A stretch of 64,000 nt of DNA from an uncultured Amylibacter sp. (lineage in GTDB: Bacteria; Pseudomonadota; Alphaproteobacteria; Rhodobacterales; Rhodobacteraceae), in NCBI GenBank assembly GCA_947497475.1, contig CANMGS010000001.1, positions 372,001 through 436,000 of the forward strand, in the 5' to 3' direction. This document shows positions 37,673 through 45,910 of this stretch, in pieces. The position numbers were made by a program, and so were the translations under genes. The notes beneath the pieces are model-generated. The model ran no database searches and was not told the origin of the DNA. It saw nothing but the letters and a program-made list of their open reading frames with translations. Each line of letters begins with the position of its first letter. Positions within the stretch are counted from its first letter, which is position 1.

Positions 37673-38902
37673 CTAATCCGCTGCACCACCTTGGAAGGCA
37701 TTTCCGTTTTTATAATCACATGGCTCATCTTGCATTTCCAAATGCAACCCTGTGCCCGTGTAAGGATTGGCCTTGGCTAGGCCCTCGTCAAACTCTATCC
37801 CAATGCCAGCAGCTTTAGGCGCATGAACAAACCCATCTTCCCACTGAATGCTATGCTTGATCAGATCACCCGCAAAGCCGCCACCCGTTCCAATGGTTTC
37901 CACCATTAATATGTTTGGTATATTTGCAGCCAGTTGGATGTTTGCAGCCCATTCCACAGGCCCTGCATATAAATGTGGTGCGACTTGAGCGTTATACACC
38001 TCTGCCATGCCAGCGATTTTCTTGGTTTCCAGAATGCCACCAGAACGCCCCAATGCAGGTTGTAAAATATTTGCAGCCCCAGCACGCAAGACAGGTGCGA
38101 ACTCTGCTTTTGTGGTTAACCGCTCACCTGTTGCCACAGGTATACGCACCGATTGCGCGACTTTTGCCATGGCTTCCACATTATCAGGCGGCACAGGTTC
38201 CTCGTACCACAACGGATCATAGGGTTCTAAGGCACGCCCTAAACGAATGGCACCACCTGTAGTGAATTGCCCATGCGTTCCGAATAATAAATCAGCTTTT
38301 GTACCAACAGCCCCGCGAATGGCGGCACACATCTGAACGCTCAGATCAATATCCGTCATCGCAGGCATATGGCCACCGCGCGATGTATATGGCCCCGCCG
38401 GATCAAACTTTACGGCTGTAAAACCAAGCTTAACCATCTCCTTGGCTGTTTCGGCTTGTAACTCTGGCGATACCCAGAATTCTGATGGGTCATGGTGAGG
38501 CAGTGGATATAGATATGTATAGGAGCGAATGCGTTCGTTCATCACCCCACCGATCAGGGCATAAGCTGGGCGATCATGCGCCTTGCCTAAAATATCCCAG
38601 CAGGCAATTTCCAACCCTGAAAACGCCCCTATCGTTGTGGGGTCGGGGCGTTGTGTAAAGCCGCTGGAATACACACGGCGAAACATCATTTCAATATTTT
38701 CTGGGTTTTCATCCAACATATGCCGTTCGAACACATCGCGGATCACAGCACTCATTGCATCGGGACCAACGGCAGCGGCGTACACTTCACCGTACCCCAT
38801 TATACCTGTATCCGTAGTAAGTTTTACGAATATAAAATAGCGCCCACCCCAGCCGGGAGGGTGGTTACCTACAACGAAAATTTCCAGATCTGTGAGTTTC
38901 AT
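37673..38902 (-). CDS. Mandelate racemase/muconate lactonising enzyme family protein
   Basis: This 409-residue enolase-superfamily protein has an N-terminal capping domain and a C-terminal barrel. AVKFDPAG holds the strand-2 lysine, WYEEPVPPDN and ATGERLTT hold metal-ligand glutamates, and VAPHLYAGP holds a possible acid-base His. At the first metal site it has FGTHGQF where D-galactonate dehydratase has an Asp-x-His motif, so that Asp seems absent. It is probably a sugar-acid dehydratase or epimerase, with the substrate unknown. I start at ATG 38902 behind GGGTGA. It follows an alcohol dehydrogenase gene, and the pair may form a small catabolic unit. Confidence 0.85.
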   Translation of the reverse strand: MKLTDLEIFVVGNHPPGWGGRYFIFVKLTTDTGIMGYGEVYAAAVGPDAMSAVIRDVFERHMLDENPENIEMMFRRVYSSGFTQRPDPTTIGAFSGLEIACWDILGKAHDRPAYALIGGVMNERIRSYTYLYPLPHHDPSEFWVSPELQAETAKEMVKLGFTAVKFDPAGPYTSRGGHMPAMTDIDLSVQMCAAIRGAVGTKADLLFGTHGQFTTGGAIRLGRALEPYDPLWYEEPVPPDNVEAMAKVAQSVRIPVATGERLTTKAEFAPVLRAGAANILQPALGRSGGILETKKIAGMAEVYNAQVAPHLYAGPVEWAANIQLAANIPNILMVETIGTGGGFAGDLIKHSIQWEDGFVHAPKAAGIGIEFDEGLAKANPYTGTGLHLEMQDEPCDYKNGNAFQGGAAD

Positions 38903-38923
38903 AGGTTCACCCAATCACGGAGT

Positions 38924-40006
38924 TCAGTCAAAAACAATAACATTGCGGCGCGATTGCCCCGCTTTGGTATCCTCAATCGCCTCGTTAATCTGATCCAACG
39001 TGTATCTGTTGGTAATCAACTCATCCAATTTCAAACGGCCCGCTTTGTAATGGTCCAGCAATACCGGGATGTCACGTTGCAACACCGTGTCACCCATTTT
39101 AGAGCCACGCAAAACTTGGCTCATGGCGGCAATGTTCACAGGTTCAATACCCATTTCATGCCCACTTGGGGTCATGCCAACCATCACTAATTCACCACGT
39201 GCTGCCAAATAATCCAATGCTGATTTATAAGCTGCAACAGAGCCAACCGTTACAAAGACATAATCCACACCGCGCCCGTTTGTAATGGCACGCACCTGAT
39301 CAGCTGCATCTTTATCCATGGCATTTACGGTATGGGTTGCACCAAATTCCATGGCACCATCCAGTTTCGATTGCTCTATATCCAACACAATCACATGTGA
39401 CGCTTCAGATAAAACTGCGCCTTGTATCGTGTTCAACCCAACGCCACCTGCACCAATCACCGCTGCACTTGCACCTTTAGGTACAGCCGCTGAATTCGTC
39501 ACCGCACCAATGCCAGTGATAGCTCCGCACGCCAACAAACTGGCCGCATCCATTTTAATACTTTCAGGCAAGCCAATCACTTGGCTTTGATCTACAACCA
39601 CCTCTTCGGCAAAGGCGGCTGTTGCCATGCCATGTTCTAGCTTTTCACCATCTGCGCCTGTTATGGGCGAGCTGCCAACACGGTCATAAGGTGTTTCGCA
39701 ATCTGTAGGATGATCACTTTCACACATCGCGCAGGTCCCGCAAGCTTTGATCAACGTCACCAAAACCGCATCCCCAACGGATACATTCGAAACGTTTTCA
39801 CCAACGGCCAGAACTGTCCCTGCTGCCTCATGACCATAGACCGCAGGCAAATGCCCCCCCCATGCTCCTGATGCAAACATGATATCGGAATGACAGATAG
39901 CACAGGCAGCGACCTTTACATGCACCTGATCATCCGAAACCGAGCCCAGTGTAACCTCTTCAATCGTCAATGGTTTTCCGAATTCACGGCAGACAGCAGC
40001 CTTCAT
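38924..40006 (-). CDS. Zinc-dependent alcohol dehydrogenase
   Basis: This 360-residue medium-chain dehydrogenase has the catalytic zinc motif (ACAICHSDIMFASGAWGGHLPAVYGHEAAG), four structural-zinc cysteines (CGTCAMCESDHPTDC), and the Rossmann motif AVIGAGGVGLNTI. It oxidises an alcohol with NAD(P). It starts upstream of the enolase-superfamily gene (21-base gap), and both may serve sugar or aromatic acid breakdown. Exact substrate unknown. Confidence 0.93.
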   Translation of the reverse strand: MKAAVCREFGKPLTIEEVTLGSVSDDQVHVKVAACAICHSDIMFASGAWGGHLPAVYGHEAAGTVLAVGENVSNVSVGDAVLVTLIKACGTCAMCESDHPTDCETPYDRVGSSPITGADGEKLEHGMATAAFAEEVVVDQSQVIGLPESIKMDAASLLACGAITGIGAVTNSAAVPKGASAAVIGAGGVGLNTIQGAVLSEASHVIVLDIEQSKLDGAMEFGATHTVNAMDKDAADQVRAITNGRGVDYVFVTVGSVAAYKSALDYLAARGELVMVGMTPSGHEMGIEPVNIAAMSQVLRGSKMGDTVLQRDIPVLLDHYKAGRLKLDELITNRYTLDQINEAIEDTKAGQSRRNVIVFD

Positions 40007-40178
40007 TTGATCTCTCCCTTTTTTATCAGATTGAGCGATGCGTGGATTAATAACCGCCTAAAGGCGACATGGATGCGTCGCAACATCATAAAATTTTCTT
40101 TTCCGCGCCGTAAAGTAAGGGCTTTCACAATAGGATAAGCTCGGTTACACGCAGCCCAACTTAGATTGAACATTCAAG

Positions 40179-41801
40179 GTGTACACCGTGGCCCGATTTA
40201 CAACGATTTCAGATTTTGCACGCGCATTGCGTAACGAAGATGCAAACGGCAACCCAATCACGCTGTCAGCAGCGCAAGGTAGAATTGAAATTCTATCAGG
40301 CTTAACTGTTGCTCTTGCATTGGTTCCTGAAGCCGTTGCATTCGCATTCGTTGCAGGCGTTCAACCGCTCGTTGGATTATATGCAGCTTTCATCGTGGGA
40401 TTGATCACAGCCGTTTTCGGTGGTCGCCCTGGTATGATTTCAGGTGCAACTGGTGCTTTGGCAGTGGTTATGGTGGCATTGGTTGCCCAACACGGCGTTC
40501 AATATCTATTCGCAACAGTTGTCCTGATGGGCATCATGCAAGTTTTGGCGGGTGCATTTAAACTGGGCAAATTCATTCGAATGGTCCCACATCCCGTTAT
40601 GTTAGGTTTCGTAAATGGTCTGGCGATCGTTATTTTCCTTGCGCAAATGGAACAATTCAAAGTGCCATCTGCAGATGGAGGCCATGAATGGATGTCTGGC
40701 CTGGCTTTATGGATGACGCTTGGTTTGGTTGGCGCAACGATGGCAATCATCTGGGGCACGCCGAAAGTCACAAAACTGATCCCTGCCCCATTGGCAGCAA
40801 TCGGATTGGTTACGGCAGCCGTAATCGTATTCGACATTCCAGTACCACGCGTTGGCGATTTGGCATCAGTTAAAGGTGGCTTACCAGAATTCGCCATCCC
40901 ACAAGTGCCGTTTGATTTGGAAACATTCAAAATCATCTTCCCATATGCTTTGATCCTTGCCGCAATTGGCTTGATCGAAAGCTTGCTAACATTGAACCTT
41001 GTGGGTGAAATCACACGCCAACGCGGTGGCGCATCTCAAGAATGCCTTGCCCAAGGTGGCGCCAATATCGTTACTGGTTTCTTTGGCGGCATGGGTGGTT
41101 GTGCGATGATTGGTCAGTCTATGATCAACGTAAACTCTGGTGGCCGAACACGTTTATCAGGCATTTCAGCGGCCTTATTCTTACTCAGCTTTATCCTATT
41201 CGCCAGTAGCATCATTGAATTGATCCCATTGGCTGCTTTGGTCGGTGTGATGTTCATGGTGGTTATCGGCACGTTTGCATGGCAATCAATCCGTCTGATG
41301 CGCCGCATCCCTATGTCTGATGCCTTGGTTATTCTAACAGTGACTGTTGTGACTGTTCTGGAAGATTTGGCAATAGCAGTTGTTGTCGGCGTGATTATTT
41401 CAGCATTGGTCTATGCATGGAATGCTGCTGCACAAATTCGCGCCAACCCGCGCCCATCTGAATCTGAAAAAGGTGCCTTGGTTTATGACATCCAAGGTCC
41501 ACTGTTCTTTGGCTCTGCCACAAGCTTCCAAGAAATGTTTGACCCTGCAAACGACCCAGACACGGTTATCCTAGATTTCGATCAATCACGCGTTGTGGAT
41601 CAAAGTGCCCTACAAGCTATTGAAGCTGTCGCTGAAAAATATTCTCAAGCGGGGAAAAAACTAAAACTACGCCATCTGTCGAAAGACTGTTACCGTCTGT
41701 TGCGCAGTGCAGGCCAGCTGATGGTTGAGGCGAATGACGATCCAAGTTACCGTTTGGCTGTTGATTACGATATTCAACTTGGCCGCTTAGGCGGGCATTA
41801 A
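40179..41801 (+). CDS. SulP family anion transporter with STAS domain
   Basis: This 540-residue protein has 10-14 membrane helices with the SulP signature near the start (GLTVALALVPEAVAFAFVAG, PLVGLYAAF). A C-terminal cytoplasmic STAS domain (about 420-535, with VILDFDQSRVVDQSAL) follows. Members move sulfate, bicarbonate or related anions. The start is GTG 40179, or GTG 40188 three codons later. The gene is followed 16 bases later by rsgA. Confidence 0.93.
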   Translation: MYTVARFTTISDFARALRNEDANGNPITLSAAQGRIEILSGLTVALALVPEAVAFAFVAGVQPLVGLYAAFIVGLITAVFGGRPGMISGATGALAVVMVALVAQHGVQYLFATVVLMGIMQVLAGAFKLGKFIRMVPHPVMLGFVNGLAIVIFLAQMEQFKVPSADGGHEWMSGLALWMTLGLVGATMAIIWGTPKVTKLIPAPLAAIGLVTAAVIVFDIPVPRVGDLASVKGGLPEFAIPQVPFDLETFKIIFPYALILAAIGLIESLLTLNLVGEITRQRGGASQECLAQGGANIVTGFFGGMGGCAMIGQSMINVNSGGRTRLSGISAALFLLSFILFASSIIELIPLAALVGVMFMVVIGTFAWQSIRLMRRIPMSDALVILTVTVVTVLEDLAIAVVVGVIISALVYAWNAAAQIRANPRPSESEKGALVYDIQGPLFFGSATSFQEMFDPANDPDTVILDFDQSRVVDQSALQAIEAVAEKYSQAGKKLKLRHLSKDCYRLLRSAGQLMVEANDDPSYRLAVDYDIQLGRLGGH

Positions 41802-41817
41802 CTTCGGGATGGCATGA

Positions 41818-42873
41818 ATGGCGGAACGTTCACTTATTGCACTTGGTTGGTCAGATCACTTTGATGATCAGATCGAAGACGCTGCATTTGTGAACACGCC
41901 ACCTGCCCGCATCAGTGATATAAACCGCAAACAAATCTCGGCCTTTAGTGCGCATGGTGAGATGACTTTGGATTTGCCCCCCACTATGAGTGCGGGTGAT
42001 CTTACTGTTGGGGATTGGATTTTAACCGACCCTGAAACCAACCGAGTTTTATCCGTTTTGGATCGCCATACATTACTGCAACGCCAATCCGCTGGGGCTG
42101 GTATTACACGGCAATTGATATCAGCGAATGTGGATACGTTGATGATTGTGTCGTCTTGCAATGACGACTTTAACCTTGCACGTCTTGAGCGTTATTTGAT
42201 CCTTGCGGAATCCAATGACACGCAACCTTTAATCGTTCTGACAAAAATTGACTTAACCGATGATGCGGAAAGCTATCGCCAAAAAGCAGAAGCCTTGTCG
42301 CCCGATGTGCAAGCCATTGCGATAAATTCCAAAGACCCAGCATCACTTGATCAATTATCTCCATGGGTAAAGGCAGGTAAAACCGCCGCCCTTGTGGGAT
42401 CATCAGGCGTGGGAAAATCCACCATTCTAAGCGGCCTGACAGGTATAAAAGTCGCAACACAAGGCATTCGTGAAGATGACAGCAAAGGCCGTCATACAAC
42501 CACAGCACGCAGCCTGCGCCCCGCTTTGGCAGGTGGTTGGTTGATCGATACACCAGGTGTACGGTCGCTGGGCTTGGGTGAAAGCGATGAAGGGTTGGAA
42601 CGTGTTTTTTCTGATCTGGCTGAAATAGCACGAGGGTGTAAGTTTTCCGACTGTAAACACGAGAGCGAACCCAAATGTGCGATCAACGCTGCGATTGCCG
42701 CTGGCACCATAGACCCCGTACGAGTGGAGCGTTGGAAAAAGCTGCTGCGTGAAAACGAGCAGAACTCAGAAACCATTGCCAAAGAACGGGAACGGTTGAG
42801 CAATCTGGGCAAACGCTCTAAGTCCTACGCCAAGAAAAAACGTCGTGATGCTAGCAGGGATTGGGACGGTTAA
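41818..42873 (+). CDS. rsgA: Ribosome small subunit-dependent GTPase RsgA
   Basis: This 351-residue circularly permuted GTPase has an N-terminal OB domain and the G4 motif VLTKIDL ahead of G1 (GSSGVGKSTILSGL). The G3-like DTPGVRSLGL follows, and a C-terminal zinc motif (CKFSDCKHESEPKC) closes the domain. It helps final maturation of the 30S subunit. It overlaps the convergent speB by 4 bases. Confidence 0.95.
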   Translation: MAERSLIALGWSDHFDDQIEDAAFVNTPPARISDINRKQISAFSAHGEMTLDLPPTMSAGDLTVGDWILTDPETNRVLSVLDRHTLLQRQSAGAGITRQLISANVDTLMIVSSCNDDFNLARLERYLILAESNDTQPLIVLTKIDLTDDAESYRQKAEALSPDVQAIAINSKDPASLDQLSPWVKAGKTAALVGSSGVGKSTILSGLTGIKVATQGIREDDSKGRHTTTARSLRPALAGGWLIDTPGVRSLGLGESDEGLERVFSDLAEIARGCKFSDCKHESEPKCAINAAIAAGTIDPVRVERWKKLLRENEQNSETIAKERERLSNLGKRSKSYAKKKRRDASRDWDG

Positions 42874-43832
42874 CTTTTTCGCCCAGCGCCCCACAAACAT
42901 AACAACTCAACTGCCACATGTGCCCCTGCAATCGCGGTCGCCCCTGTTGTGTCATAGGGTGGCGATACCTCGACCACATCCATGCCAACCAGATTGATCC
43001 CAGCCAAATCGCGCAACATCATTGATGCTTGTGCAGATGTCAGACCGCCCCAAACGGGCGTACCAGTACCAGGTGCATAGGCTGGATCAAGGGCATCAAT
43101 ATCGAAGGTTAGATAGGATTGATGATTGCCCACGATCTCTTTGATCTGACGAACCGTTTCTTCTGGCCCTTGCGTATGCACTTGGCGCGCATCGATGATA
43201 TTGACGCCCAATGTGTCCTCATTGGTGGTGCGAATGCCGATTTGTACGGAACGTTCAGGCACAACGATGCCGTCTTTCACGGCCTTATAAAACATTGTGC
43301 CGTGATCAATGCGGGTTGGATCATCATCCACCCATGTGTCTGTATGTGCATCAAACTGGATCAGCGACAAAGGACCATATTTTTCAGCATAAGCTTTCAA
43401 TACGGGATAGGTGATATAGTGATCTCCACCCAACACCAATGATGCAGCGCCCGCATCCAGAATACCTTTGATGTGGTTTTGTAAGGCGGCGGGAAATTCA
43501 GAAACTTTTGCATGGTCGAATGCAACATCACCGTAATCGACCACATTAAAATCGGTCATAGGGTTGATGTCCCACCCATAAGGCGCATCAGGGGATTGCA
43601 AGGCTGATGCTTCACGGATTGCACGTGGGCCAAGCCGTGTGCCTGGGCGATTTGTGGTTGCACAATCAAACGGAACGCCTGTGACGGCTACATCAACGCC
43701 CGTTAAATCTTTGGTATAGGAGCGGCGCAGGAAACTGGTGATACCGCCAAACGTTAATTCATAAGAATGGCCCTTATGTCCTTCACGTGTGATGGCTGTA
43801 TCAATCTCATTGGCTGCATCTTCTAAGGCCAT
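42870..43832 (-). CDS. speB: Agmatinase / ureohydrolase
   Basis: This 320-residue arginase-family enzyme has the Mn ligands GGDHYITYP, IQFDAHTDTW and FDIDALDPAYAPGTGTPVWGG. It most likely hydrolyses agmatine to putrescine and urea. Other guanidino substrates used by the family cannot be excluded. It lies upstream of rsgA in convergent orientation and directly after dtd on the minus strand (3-base gap). Confidence 0.9.
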   Translation of the reverse strand: MALEDAANEIDTAITREGHKGHSYELTFGGITSFLRRSYTKDLTGVDVAVTGVPFDCATTNRPGTRLGPRAIREASALQSPDAPYGWDINPMTDFNVVDYGDVAFDHAKVSEFPAALQNHIKGILDAGAASLVLGGDHYITYPVLKAYAEKYGPLSLIQFDAHTDTWVDDDPTRIDHGTMFYKAVKDGIVVPERSVQIGIRTTNEDTLGVNIIDARQVHTQGPEETVRQIKEIVGNHQSYLTFDIDALDPAYAPGTGTPVWGGLTSAQASMMLRDLAGINLVGMDVVEVSPPYDTTGATAIAGAHVAVELLCLWGAGRKS

Positions 43833-43835
43833 CGT

Positions 43836-44285
43836 TTATTTTCCTTCTTCCGTATCTATCCAAATTGTCACTGGTCCATCATTGAGCAATGACACTTTCA
43901 TATCTGCACCAAACTGACCCGTTTCGACTGGAATTCCAAGGCTTTTAAAATCATCAACGAAAGTCTCATACAAAGCCTGCCCTTCTTCGGCAGGGGCAGA
44001 CATCGAAAACCCTGGGCGGTTGCCACGACTGGTATCAGCGCCCAATGTGAATTGACTGACAATCAACGCAGAGCCTTGGATATCTGCCAGAGATCGATTC
44101 ATTCGTCCTTCATCATCCTTAAATATCCGAAGCTTAGAGATTTTCTGGGCAAGCTTTGCGCCTATTGCAGCCGTATCCCCCCGCATCGCGCAGATCAAAA
44201 TCAATAATCCTGCATCGATTTTTCCAATTGTATCTCCATCCACATCAACCTGTGCATGGGTAACTCTCTGTATCAACGCCCTCAT
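43836..44285 (-). CDS. dtd: D-aminoacyl-tRNA deacylase
   Basis: This 149-residue protein matches DTD from its start [17 protein letters not shown] to the [21 protein letters not shown] and [10 protein letters not shown] motifs, the last being the Gly-cis-Pro pocket region. It removes D-amino acids from mischarged tRNAs. The frame runs eight codons further upstream; 44285 fits the family and has GGGG ahead of it. Confidence 0.95.
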   Translation of the reverse strand: MRALIQRVTHAQVDVDGDTIGKIDAGLLILICAMRGDTAAIGAKLAQKISKLRIFKDDEGRMNRSLADIQGSALIVSQFTLGADTSRGNRPGFSMSAPAEEGQALYETFVDDFKSLGIPVETGQFGADMKVSLLNDGPVTIWIDTEEGK

Positions 44286-44429
44286 AAATCGGCCCCATTT
44301 CATACGCATTATATTCTAGTCTTGGGCAATACTTGGCATAGTTTTAAAGGCACCGCCAAGAAAATCCTTTTAAAGCTTAGAATCCCACTTGACGCTTACC
44401 AACATCTGTCTTAATCACGCCTCACCTTT

Positions 44430-44506
44430 GGCGGGGTAGCTCAGGTGGTTAGAGCAGCGGAATCATAATCCGCGTGTCGGGGGTTCAAGTCCCTCTCCCG
44501 CTACCA
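44430..44506 (+). tRNA. tRNA-Met (CAT), elongator type
   Basis: This 77-base tRNA ends in an encoded CCA. It folds with acceptor GGCGGGG/TCCCGCT, the D-arm from GCTC to GAGC, anticodon stem GCGGA/TCCGC with loop ATCATAA (anticodon CAT), and T-arm GGGGG-TTCAAGT-CCCTC (partial end pairing). Overall identity to alphaproteobacterial elongator tRNA-Met is high in my memory. A tRNA-Ile2 with a modified CAT anticodon has a different acceptor stem. It marks the left edge of the accessory region. Confidence 0.95.
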
Positions 44507-44509
44507 AAG

Positions 44510-44577
44510 GTTTTCAAAAATTTATTAAATAATGACTATTCCGTAGTACCAATCGACATTAGAGATTTTTTGAAAAC
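44510..44577. repeat. Inverted repeat just after tRNA-Met
   Basis: GTTTTCAAAAAT at 44510-44521 is mirrored by ATTTTTTGAAAAC at 44565-44577 with one extra T, about 43 bases apart. It begins 3 bases past the tRNA CCA end and may act as a weak terminator for the tRNA or be a remnant of an integration site. Confidence 0.45.
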
Positions 44578-44742
44578 AAAACTGAAGCTGCAAATAATAT
44601 TTTATTCAGTCACTCCATTTTAAAATAGCATGTAATTCTCTTGTTATTTTCTATTTATAAGCCACTTACTTGTTTGATGTCGTTTTTGGCATAGTGTATT
44701 TGATATTCAAAAACAAAACCAAATAAGGGGAAAACAAGGTTA

Positions 44743-45558
44743 ATGGATTTAAAACCTGAAAATCAGGAAACCCTTATTGCTGCATTCAAAATATCAATGC
44801 GGCATCCATTAACGCTGAGTGTTGCTGTCTTTTTTTTCTTATTCTATGCCGTCTTTGAAATTCCCGGGGATAAGCTTGAAATATGGCTTCCAGAAACATT
44901 TTTGTTGCTCTGCATTTGGGCGGTTTGCTGGATTTCATTCTATTATTGGTCGATCTATTTGGCAGGCCCAAAACTTATCAAACTGTCCCTGAAGTATAGA
45001 ATATCATTCCCTTGGTCATTCTCTATTTTTGTAAGCTTACTCGAAGTTGTTGAAGCCATTGTTACAACCGTATTTTTCGACCCAAGTGCAAGTTTGTCAA
45101 AAGTACTTTCGTTTTGGTTTTACAACACGATCCTGCTTACTTTTTTCGTTTCACTGCTTTGTTATTTTTTCAAAGAACGCTTCATTGAAATATTGGGCAT
45201 AAATGTGATGACATTTACCCCGTTCTTTCCAATGCCTAAAGTTATCAATAAATTACAAGACATGCTGCCAAAGGACATACAGGGTGTGGTAGAGGAAATA
45301 GAGACCCAGAACCAGAGCGTTATGGTGAGAACTGAGAATGGATCAAGCTTTATCCCAATGCGAATGAAAGAGGCTGTACAATATGTCCCCGATGATGCCG
45401 GTTGGATTGTGCATAGGTCACGGTGGATTAAGAAGACGCAAGTTAAAGGGCTGACTTACATATCTGGCAACCCCTTTATTATTGACAAAGATGGCAAACA
45501 ATTTCCAATCAGCCGCACAAAGCGCGATATTATACGCGATTATCTTGAAGAAGGCTGA
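44743..45558 (+). CDS. Membrane-anchored LytTR-type transcriptional regulator
   Basis: This 271-residue protein has about four hydrophobic segments in the N-terminal 150 residues (near 25-45, 48-70, 85-105 and 120-145). A C-terminal LytTR DNA-binding domain (about 175-265) follows, recognised by WIVHRSRWIKKTQVKG and GKQFPISRTKRDIIRDYL. Such membrane LytTR proteins act without a phosphorylation receiver domain, sensing a signal in or across the membrane. It is near the autotransporter gene and could control it, but that is not shown. Confidence 0.85.
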   Translation: MDLKPENQETLIAAFKISMRHPLTLSVAVFFFLFYAVFEIPGDKLEIWLPETFLLLCIWAVCWISFYYWSIYLAGPKLIKLSLKYRISFPWSFSIFVSLLEVVEAIVTTVFFDPSASLSKVLSFWFYNTILLTFFVSLLCYFFKERFIEILGINVMTFTPFFPMPKVINKLQDMLPKDIQGVVEEIETQNQSVMVRTENGSSFIPMRMKEAVQYVPDDAGWIVHRSRWIKKTQVKGLTYISGNPFIIDKDGKQFPISRTKRDIIRDYLEEG

Positions 45559-45636
45559 TTGGTTCTCGCTTAAACGGTAGAGCAACAGTTTTCCAGACTT
45601 TAACCACTATACCGAACCACCTTATAAATGCTTACA

Positions 45637-45774
45637 TTACATAACTCTATCTGAATCGGATATAACTTTAACAGCTAGCATTTTAGTTAGCTCGATTTCA
45701 CGTCTTTTTTGCTGAGCTTTTAAAGCAAGCTCTTCCATTACTTTTGCTAAATCTGCCCTTAGCTGTGGTGTCAT
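45637..45774 (-). CDS. Possible small helical protein (45 aa)
   Basis: The frame runs from ATG 45774 to TAA 45637 and encodes 45 residues. It is charged and amphipathic with several Lys, Arg and Glu-rich heptads (MEELALKAQQKRREIELTK), which suits a coiled coil. The ribosome-binding sequence is weak (GGGCG). It is downstream of the autotransporter gene on the same strand, but a strong terminator lies between them. It could be real or chance. Confidence 0.3.
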   Translation of the reverse strand: MTPQLRADLAKVMEELALKAQQKRREIELTKMLAVKVISDSDRVM

Positions 45775-45851
45775 TTATTCGCCCGCCCAAAGTATAATTA
45801 AAAATAGATGTTGTTATTTCACCTCTCGAATATATCGAGACACATTTTAGG

Positions 45852-45885
45852 AAATTTGGGCGCCTCTATAGACACGCCCAAATTT
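45852..45885 (-). terminator. Terminator of the autotransporter gene
   Basis: A perfect 11-bp stem (AAATTTGGGCG / CGCCCAAATTT) with a 12-base loop lies about 25 bases after the stop codon. The A/T-rich ends of the stem supply the U-tract on both strands. Confidence 0.78.
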
Positions 45886-45910
45886 TAACTGTGTTAAAAT
45901 CGAGATTTTA

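Larger units (their letters stand above)
45559..45910. other. Intergenic region between LytTR gene and autotransporter
   Basis: This 352-base gap holds a possible short minus-strand ORF (45637-45774) and a strong hairpin next to the autotransporter stop (45852-45885). I see no tRNA or clear promoter pair here. It is otherwise AT-rich. Confidence 0.5.
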
